Shown here piece after piece: positions 57,052-64,000 of a stretch of DNA of 64,000 nt (position 1 is the first letter of the stretch; each line of letters starts with the position of its first letter). Made by a program: the position numbers and the translations under genes. A model generated the notes under the pieces. The model searched no databases and was not told the origin of the DNA. It saw only the letters and a program-made list of their open reading frames with translations. The DNA is from Neoarius graeffei (Eukaryota; Chordata; Actinopteri; Siluriformes; Ariidae), in contig NC_083587.1 of NCBI RefSeq assembly GCF_027579695.1, forward strand, positions 51,515,021 to 51,579,020. Direction: 5' to 3'.

Positions 57052-58056
57052 CAGTGGCGGCTGCTGGTTTTAAAATGGGAAGCCCATTTTACGCATTCAT
57101 CGTAAAACCTGTAGGCCGGATATCAAAGCATAGAAAAGTGTGCCCCATTAGCACAGTGAACTAGACAACCCTACCTAGTGGCAGAAAGTATTTTTGCTTG
57201 TACATTTCATGTTATAGTCTGGCTTGCCAGGCTAGTGCCTCATATCCTTAATCAAAAATATCAAACATCCAAAAATCACTGGCTATTCAACGAAGAGCCT
57301 TGAACATCATACCCTGATATGCAACACAGAGTCTTTAACACAACACCCAGCTGTGCAACACATCCTTGAACATCTTCTGCAACACAGTCTGGAAATTCAT
57401 AACCAGGTAGGCTATGCAACACACAGAACCTTGAATATTATACCCAGGTATAACCTATAACACAGAGCCCACCATTCTCTTAACATTACTGAACAATATA
57501 CACACTTCAGATTCATGAACACTATTTATACACAAATTCTGCCCTCTGCTCCTTTTACAGAAAATGGTCTGTGACCCTGTCATACCAGCTGGTTGTGCTT
57601 TCCAGAGACTTCACCAATTTCTGTTAGCAGCTAGCACTGCAGATCCCAATAAGGCTCAAGCTAGCCTACAACCAGATTGAACTGCAAATGAAATAAACGA
57701 GTGAATTCACGAATGATCAAACTGATAGAATGGATGAAAGTTAACAGAGCACAACGAGTAATATTTACATTTATTTACAGAGTAATGTACAGAGACATCA
57801 ATGAGAAGAAACGTTTATATGAAAGGAAATTCGGACAGCACTTTGGTACACGACTACACTTTCTCGACATCTGATAGGGACTGACTGATCATTCTTCTGT
57901 GTTCCTCGCCGAAGTACCGCCCTCCTCATGTCTTTGAAACACTACCTCCAATAATCCTTTATCAGCCTGGCTTCTTGTCCCTCCCACTGTCTCGTTTAGT
58001 CCCAGAGAAGCCCGGCTTCCCTGGAAGTGACGATTTTGTTGATTTTAACCAATAAC
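57052..58056. mobile_element. hAT element, one end only
   Basis: Starts cagtggcggctgctgg after atccttac, the point where copy 1 continues unbroken, so this is a true insertion. The other end and its 8-bp duplication are gone: at 58057 gypsy element 3 begins. Content is AT-rich with a CpG-containing stretch (57890-58030). Confidence 0.7.
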
Positions 58057-58546
58057 TGTTAGGGTTTTGCTGGGATTCGAACCTGGTTCGTTGGTGTGAT
58101 GATCCAGCAAACCCCCACTAGGCCACCAGGGGAATGACTCAAATGCAGAGGCGTGAGGCGGAAGTAGAAAAAGTAACAAAAGGTTTATTTATACTATGTA
58201 CACTATATACAATCCAAGGCAAAACAAAAAAAACAAAAACAAAGAGTATAATTCAAAAAGAAAAAGGCAAAAATGCAAAAGCTCAGAAGATCCACAAAAC
58301 ACAGTACAAAGGAAACTGGAGATAAACATAACAGCACAAAGACTCCGTGACAAGAGGACTGAACTCAGGGGTATAAATACACAAACTAATTAAGGACACA
58401 GGTGAAGATAATTAGGACTAACAGGCAATTAACAAAAAAACCCACAAAACACAGGAACAGTGGCGGCCTCTAGAGGCCAAAATAAATATGACACGAAAAG
58501 GAAATAACAGCGGCCTCTAGATGCCAAAACAGTCCAAGTCCTAACA
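58057..58546 (-). repeat. 3' LTR of gypsy element 3
   Basis: 490 bp, matches 62879-63364. Confidence 0.93.
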
Positions 58547-58562
58547 GGACCCCCCCCTCTAG
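58547..58562 (-). other. Polypurine tract, gypsy element 3
   Basis: On the minus strand agaggggggggtcc precedes the 3' LTR and overlaps the end of pol. Confidence 0.75.
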
Positions 58563-61500
58563 GAGCGTCTCCTGACGTTCCCAGGGCGATCCGGATGGGC
58601 CGAATGGAAGTCCCGACACAGTTCTTTATCCAGGACATCCCGAGCAGGAACCCAGCAGCGCTCCTCAGGACCATAGCCCTCCCAGTCCACCAGATATTGC
58701 AACCCGCCGCGGACCCGGCGGGAGTCAAGCAGGCGATGCACAGTGAACACAGTCTGCCCCTGGAAGATGCGGGGGGGTGGGGGGTTCCTAGGGGCAGGGG
58801 CATACGTAGACGTCAGTACAGGCCGCAACAGGGAAACATGGAAAGTGGGGTTGATCCTCAGAGTCCGGGGCAACTGGAGCCGGTAGGAGACAGGGTTCAC
58901 CCTGCGCACCACCTTGAAGGGGCCAATGTAGCGAGGAGCAAGCTTGCGGTTCTCCACCCGCAGCGGAAGGTCCTTAGTGGACAGCCAAACCCGCTGCCCA
59001 GGGCGGAAAGTGTGTGCAGGTCTTCTATGGCGGTTGGCCTGAGTCTGGTTGGTTCTGGAGGTCTGTATGAGGGTCTTCCTGACCTTGCTCCAGGTCTTGC
59101 GACACCGTCTCACATATTGGTTGACCGAGGGCACCCCCGCGTCCTCCTCCTGGTCCGGGAACAGAGGTGGCTGGAACCCGAATTGGCACTGGAATGGCGA
59201 CAGCTTGGTGGCCGATGACTGCAGGGTGTTGTGGGCGTACTCTGCCCATGGCAGCCAGGTGCTCCATGATGTTGGGTTATCCATAGCCAGGCCTCGCAGG
59301 GTGGTTTCCAGGTCCTGGTTGAGCCTCTCCGTCTGACCATTGGACTGTGGGTGAAACCCAGAGGAGAGGCTGGCAGTGGCTCCGATGACCTTGCAGAACC
59401 CGTGCCACACTCGGGAGGAGAACTGGGGCCCTCAGTCTGAGACGATGTCCTGTGGAAGACCAAAGACTCGGAAGACATGATTAAATATAAGTTTCGCTGT
59501 TTCAAGAGCAGAGGGGAGTTTGCACAGAGGTATGAAGCGGCAGGCCTTGGAGAATCTGTCAACAATGACCAAAATGACCATGTTACCTTGTGACTCAGGG
59601 AGACCCGTGATGAAGTCGACTGCCACGTGGGACCAGGGACGCCGGGGAATGGTCAGAGGATGCAGGAGACCCTGGGGACGCTGTTGTGGGTTCTTGGTTC
59701 TGGTGCAAACCTCACAGGACAGGACAAATGACCTTACTTCCTGCTCCATGTTAGGCCACCAGAAGCGTCTTTTCAGGAAGTCCAGGGTCCTCCGAGCTCC
59801 CGGGTGGGCGGTGAGAGGGGAAGAGTGACCCCACTGGAGAACCTTGGCCCGGGCTTGATGTGGGACGTACAAGAGGCCCGGTGGCCCCGTCCCAGGACCG
59901 GGGTCCTGGCATTGGGCTCGTCGAACAGCCTCCTCAATACCCCAGCGGACAGGGGCCACAATCCGGGACACCGGGATAATAGGCCCGACTTCATTCTCCC
60001 TGTTAGTGGCAGAAAACAGCCTGGACAGTGCGTCAGGTTTGGTGTTCTTGGAGCCGGGACGGTACGAGAGGGTGAAGTCAAACCGACTGAAAAACAGGGC
60101 CCACCTAGCCTGTCGAGGGTTCAGTCTCTTGGCTTGCTGGAGGTACTCCAGGTTCTTGTGGTCAGTCCAAACCAGGAATGGATGTTGCACTCCCTCCAGC
60201 CAGTGCCTCCACTCATCAAGGGCCAGTTTGACCGCTAGCAGTTCTCGATCCCCCACATCGTACCGGGACTCCGCAGGACTCAGGCGGTGGGAGAAGTAAG
60301 CGCAGGGGTGCAGCTTTCCTTCCGAATGTTGAGAGAGTACCACGCCGACACCACTGTCCGAGGCGTCCACCTCCACGATGAATGGTTGGGAGGTGTCCGG
60401 GAGGACCAGAATGGGTGCCGTGCAGAAGCGGGCCTTGAGGTCTTTGAACGCCTTTTCTGCCTGAGGAGACCAGCCATAAGATCCACCTGTCCCTTTGGTG
60501 AGGTCTGACATGGGTGCTGCCACAGAACTGAAGTTCCTGATGAACTTGCGGTAGAAGTTAGCGAATCCTAAGAACCGCTGAACCTCCTTAACGGACTTGG
60601 GAGTAGGCCAGTCCCGGACGGCCAGGGTCTTGGCAGGGTCCATTTGGAGTTGGCCTGTCCGTACAATAAATCCCAGAAAGGAGACCTCGGGAACATGAAA
60701 TTCGCATTTCTGGGCCTTGGCGAACAGATTGTTCTGTAGCAGCCTCTGGAGAACCTGGCGGACATGGTGGTGGTGCTCCTGCATGGTCTTGGAAAAGATA
60801 AGGATGTCATCGAGGTAGACAAAGACGTACAGGTTAATCATGTCCCTTAAGACGTCGTTGATTAGGGCCTGAAAAACAGCTGGTGCGTTGGTGAGTCCGA
60901 AGGGCATCACCTGGTATTCGTAGTGCCCAGACGGGGTGTTAAAGGCAGTCTTCCACTCGTCTCCCTGTCGGATACGGATGAGGTGGTATGCGTTCCGTAG
61001 GTCCAACTTGGTGAAGACGGTGGCGCCTTGGAGCAGGTCGAAAGCAGTGGACATCAGCGGAAGGGGATATCGGTTGCGCACAGTGATCTTGTTCAGGCCC
61101 CTGTAGTCAATACATGGTCGAAGCCCCCCATCCTTCTTGCCGACAAAGAAGAAGCCGGCACCAGCAGGTGAGGTGGAGGGTCGAATGAACCCAGAGACCA
61201 GGGCGTCTTTGAGGTATTCCTCCATAGCCTTGCGTTCTGGCTGAGAGAGGGAAAACAGTCTGCCACGAGGAGGGGTAGTCCCAGGGAGCAAGTCGATGGC
61301 ACAGTCGTAGGCCCGGTGCGGAGGAAGAACGGCGGCCCTGCTCTTGCTGAATACCTCCTTGAGATCCCAGTACTCTGTGGGAACTTGAGATAACTCGGTG
61401 AGATCAGGGGGCTCGGCAGGAGACACAGGAGAGCTAGAGAGCAGACAAGAGGCCTGGCATGCAGGGCCCCATTCCACAACCTGGCTTGTTACCCAGTCTA

Positions 61501-61954
61501 TGCGAGGGTTGTGGCGAGTAAGCCAAGGAAGGCCTAGAATAACTGGGAACTCAGGTGAAGGAATCAGGTGCAGGGATATTTCTTCCTTGTGACCTTGAGA
61601 CTGGAGGAAGACTGGAGAAGTAACTTGGGTGACTCTTCCATCACCTAACGCTTGGCCATCGAGGGCAGACACAGACAGTGGGACTTCAAGAGGTGCAGTA
61701 GGTATATTGATGCTTTGGGCGAAGTGAATATCCATAAAGTTCCCAGCCGCCCCTGAGTCTATCAAAGCTTGACAAGAGTGGACAGACTCACCCCAGGAGA
61801 TGGAGACCGGGATGTAGATTCCTTGGCCAGGGAGTCCGGGAGAGAGGGTAGGCCCCGTCACAACCCTCCCTCGGCTGGACGGGGCGGTCCTTTTCCCAAG
61901 AGTTCGGGACATGATGCTCGGAAGTGACCAGGCTTGCCACAGTAGATGCAGCAC
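58559..61954 (-). CDS. Pol of gypsy element 3, one in-frame stop
   Basis: Reached from gag by a predicted -1 shift. Protease [13 protein letters not shown] (about residue 65). Reverse transcriptase with [27 protein letters not shown] and [10 protein letters not shown] (intact YxDD). RNase H has [13 protein letters not shown]. The integrase zinc region is H..H then CEVCTRTK, core AVDFITGLP (D) and IVSD (D), immediately followed by TGA at 59432-59434 in place of a likely CGA; then [14 protein letters not shown] (E). The C-terminus is a chromodomain ([20 protein letters not shown]...[11 protein letters not shown]), which marks chromoviruses and targets chromatin. Only the TGA separates it from an open frame of about 1,130 codons. 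Confidence 0.92.
61852..61897 (-). promoter_or_regulatory. -1 ribosomal frameshift signal
   Basis: In the gag-pol overlap, heptamer G GGA AAA (61897-61891) sits in the gag frame exactly as X XXY YYZ. After a 5-base spacer a GC-rich 8-bp stem can form: GCCCCGTC (61885-61878) with GACGGGGC (61859-61852). Pol is in the -1 frame relative to gag. The related mammalian PEG10 gene uses the same type of signal. Confidence 0.75.
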
Positions 61955-62865
61955 TTGTCCCTCCTTCTGCGCTCCCTCTCAGATGCGGAGAGGCGAGTAC
62001 GACCCACTTGCATGGGTTCTGGACAGTCACTGAAGGAGGTAGACGGTCTCCAGGTAGAGGTAGGGAGGCTGGGGGGGCTCAAGGCTTGGTGGCGTTCTCT
62101 CATCCTGTTGTCCAGACGAATAGCATGTGAGATGAGGGTTTCGAGGTCACTTGGGCATCCAATAGAGGCCAGACCGTCCTTGATGGGGTCAGACAGACCA
62201 TGGTTGAAGGCTGACACCAGGGCAGTCTCGTTCCATCCACTTACTGCTGCGAGTGTTCGGAACGAGATGGCGTAATCTGCGACGCTTCCTCCTTGCCGGA
62301 TGGACATGAGCTTTCGGGCTGCGTCGGTACTGATGTCTGCCTGATCGAAGACCCGAAGCATCTCTTCAGAAAACAGCTGGAAATCAAAGCACTCAGGTCC
62401 CTGTCTTTGCCAGATAGCAGTAGCCCAGGCTCGTGCCTTACCAGCTAATAAGGTGATCACAAAGGCAATCTTGCGGCGATCCGTAGTGTAGGTGGTAGGC
62501 TGAAGCTCAAAGGTGAGTTGACACTGGGTAAGGAACTCTCGGCACTCACTGTGCTTGCCGTCATACCTCTGTGGTGCAGGAAGGCTGGGTTCGCGAGGTG
62601 AAGAAGGCAGCATGGCAGGAGGCACTGGAGCAGGAGCTGGATCAGGAACTGGATCAGGAGCAGGAGATGCAGGCAGAGATGTCAGCTGTGCCAGGGTTTT
62701 CCCAATTTGCTGAAGCAGTTCCTCGTGGCGAGCAAGGGCCTCACGTTGGCTGGTGAGCGTACGTCCATGAGCGTCCATGGTCGCTCCGAAGCGTGTCAAA
62801 GCTGCCATAATTCCCTGAAGGTTGCCCGGGTAGACAGTTGAAGCAGCCTCTGCTGAGTCGGTCAT
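61858..62865 (-). CDS. Gag of gypsy element 3
   Basis: 335 residues from ATG 62865, which begins two bases after the primer site. N-terminal coiled-coil region, Pro-rich linker ([14 protein letters not shown]), then the retrotransposon Gag domain ([31 protein letters not shown]). One CCHC zinc knuckle, [14 protein letters not shown], lies near the end. It forms the particle. Open and without visible lesions. Same family as sushi-ichi, the source of mammalian PEG10 and RTL genes. Confidence 0.93.
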   Translation of the reverse strand: MTDSAEAASTVYPGNLQGIMAALTRFGATMDAHGRTLTSQREALARHEELLQQIGKTLAQLTSLPASPAPDPVPDPAPAPVPPAMLPSSPREPSLPAPQRYDGKHSECREFLTQCQLTFELQPTTYTTDRRKIAFVITLLAGKARAWATAIWQRQGPECFDFQLFSEEMLRVFDQADISTDAARKLMSIRQGGSVADYAISFRTLAAVSGWNETALVSAFNHGLSDPIKDGLASIGCPSDLETLISHAIRLDNRMRERHQALSPPSLPTSTWRPSTSFSDCPEPMQVGRTRLSASERERRRRDKCCIYCGKPGHFRASCPELLGKGPPRPAEGGL

Positions 62866-62866
62866 G

Positions 62867-62878
62867 ACGGAGTCTTTC
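62867..62878 (-). other. Self-priming site, gypsy element 3
   Basis: Directly after the 5' LTR the minus strand reads G then AAAGACTCCGT (62877-62867). It is not of TGG type. It is exactly complementary to ACGGAGTCTTT in the LTR (63170-63160 on the minus strand), placed about 25 bases after a TATA-like box. In Tf1-type elements the RNA 5' end primes reverse transcription in this way. Confidence 0.75.
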
Positions 62879-63364
62879 TGTTAGGGTTTTGCTGGGATTC
62901 GAACCTGGTTCGTTGGTGTGATGATCCAGCAACCCCCCACTAGGCCACCAGGGGAATGACTCAAATGCAGAGGCGTGAGGCGGAAGTAGAAAAAGTAACA
63001 AAAGGTTTATTTATACTATGTACACTATATACAATCCAGGGCAAAACAAAAAAAACAAAAACAAAGAGTATAATTCAAAAAGAAAAAGGCAAAAATGCAA
63101 AAGCTCAGAAGATCCACAAAACACAGTACAAAGGAAACTGGAGATAAACATAACAGCACAAAGACTCCGTGACAAGAGGACTGAACTCAGGGGTATAAAT
63201 ACACAAACTAATTAAGGACACAGGTGAAGATAATTAGGACTAACAGGCAATTAACAAAAACACAAAACACAGGAACAGTGGCGGCCTCTAGAGGCCAAAA
63301 TAAACAAGACACGAAAAGGAAATAACAGCGGCCTCTAGAGGCCAAAACAGTCCAAGTCCTAACA
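62879..63364 (-). repeat. 5' LTR of gypsy element 3
   Basis: 486 bp. On the minus strand: two perfect palindromes ggcctctagaggcc (63330-63343 and 63283-63296), then TATA-like tatttata near 63192-63200, then the likely start near 63170. Confidence 0.92.
63192..63200 (-). promoter_or_regulatory. TATA-like box in the 5' LTR of element 3
   Basis: gtatttata on the minus strand, about 25 bases before ACGGAGTCTTT, the predicted RNA 5' end. Confidence 0.6.
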
Positions 63365-64000
63365 CTTACTTATGACGAACCTGGTAAGGCTAGTGAACAA
63401 CCACGAACTATTGTTCATAGAGGCATTATCATCAAATTAGAATAAAAATAGTTCATTCAGAACTCATGGATAGAGAATTAAAGTTCAGGTACTGAAAATA
63501 TTTAATGCTGTTTAGTGTTCAGTGTCTAATGAGGACATTTAGACATTTAGAAAGGGGAGGATGTAGCCCTGTGGGATTTTTGGGGTCATTGATTTGTTTA
63601 TTTTATTTTGTTTACTTGATGTATGTTTAAAATGTAAATATCAATGTGTTGATGCTTTGAAAATAAGGTTTGTATGTAAAAATAATTAAGTTTGTTAAGA
63701 ATCCTTATCTGGTATGTTGGCCAATGGGAGAGCAGGGTCGGGGGTCGAGAGGAACAGGAAGTGGGGAGATCCGCGAGGAGGGGAGAGATGGAAAAAAAAG
63801 CAGAAAAGTGATGCAGCGCTATGAGTAACTTAAAAAGTTGGTAAAACGCTCCAGTTGAGTGTTAAAGTGCTAAGTCTTAGTTTAACGAACAGACAGGGAG
63901 TCATATGTATTGTGTGTGAACATAGCAGGTGTACAAGCGGAGTTCTTTGAAGAAAAGTTTACCACGAGTACCGCGAGTGTTTATAGACTGAACGGAGCTC
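63365..64000 (+). mobile_element. Gypsy element 2 family fragment, running off the window
   Basis: 63365-63561 matches the end of pol and following bases of element 2 (as 39795-39987, YDEPGKASEQP). A 3' LTR begins at 63562 (tgtagccctg) and continues past 64000. The rest of this copy is not in the window; its left side is replaced by gypsy element 3. Confidence 0.9.

Larger units (their letters stand above)
58057..63364 (-). mobile_element. Ty3/gypsy retrotransposon 3 (sushi-like chromovirus)
   Basis: A 5.3-kb element reading right to left. LTRs of 486-490 bp begin tgttag and end ctaaca. Order: LTR, self-type primer site, gag, -1 frameshift, pol with protease, RT, RNase H, integrase and chromodomain, polypurine tract, LTR. 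The LTRs differ at about five bases and one 4-bp indel, so the insertion is recent. The only lesion I see in the coding part is one in-frame TGA. The flanks (ataac left, cttac right) do not form a target duplication. Confidence 0.93.

Noticed and set aside
58134-58393. Frames of 60-65 codons in the LTRs of element 3 (also 62956-63215)
   Set aside because: Lysine/asparagine-rich chance frames in an A-rich LTR, repeated only because the LTRs are.

Overview
This window is vertebrate, almost certainly teleost fish, nuclear DNA. It has spliced genes with GT-AG introns, many tRNA-headed SINEs of the V-SINE type (some with exact target-site duplications), Tc1, hAT, Kolobok-like and Harbinger-like DNA transposons, and three Ty3/gypsy LTR retrotransposons. 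The SINE type and repeat mix would fit a catfish, but I cannot prove the species. Over 80 percent of the window is recognisably mobile DNA or duplicated sequence. There are no rRNA genes, true tRNA genes, CRISPR arrays or bacterial-style operons.

Host genes are few. The terminal exon of an unrecognised plus-strand gene lies at 622-1006. Two minus-strand copies of ccdc127 are each intact across two coding exons (269 aa: 11145-11836 plus 18246-18363; 267 aa: 47277-47962 plus 51315-51432). A three-exon minus-strand gene at 25583-26609 encodes a 188-aa Pro/Tyr/Phe-rich protein that I do not recognise.

Layout. 1-6.9 kb: SINEs, a Kolobok-like foldback element, a Crypton-derived fragment and an old Tc1 relic. 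6.9-19.7 kb: copy 1 of a segmental duplication carrying ccdc127. 19.7-27.7 kb: mixed sequence, including a second duplicated block (21.2-24.1 kb) and the 188-aa gene. 27.7-32.9 kb: gypsy element 1 (156-bp LTRs). 33.1-43.1 kb: gypsy element 2 (1.36-kb LTRs, proline-tRNA primer site, PNMA-like Gag), whose 3' LTR is split by a hAT element. 44.7-53.4 kb: a partial third copy of the duplication end, a chimeric V-SINE at the joint, then copy 2 with the second ccdc127. 54.7-57.05 kb: second copy of the other block. 58.1-63.4 kb: gypsy element 3 on the minus strand (sushi-like chromovirus). 63.4-64 kb: another element-2 fragment running off the end.

The most interesting signals are these. The two ccdc127 copies differ at about 30 sites in exon 2, and nearly all of the changes alter the protein. 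The V-SINE at about 45.8 kb looks like the crossover joint that created the tandem duplication. Gypsy element 3 keeps a readable -1 frameshift signal and a Tf1-like self-priming site. A precise 801-bp insertion with its own terminal repeats and four internal repeats of one motif may be an undescribed non-autonomous transposon. All counts were made by eye from the sequence.
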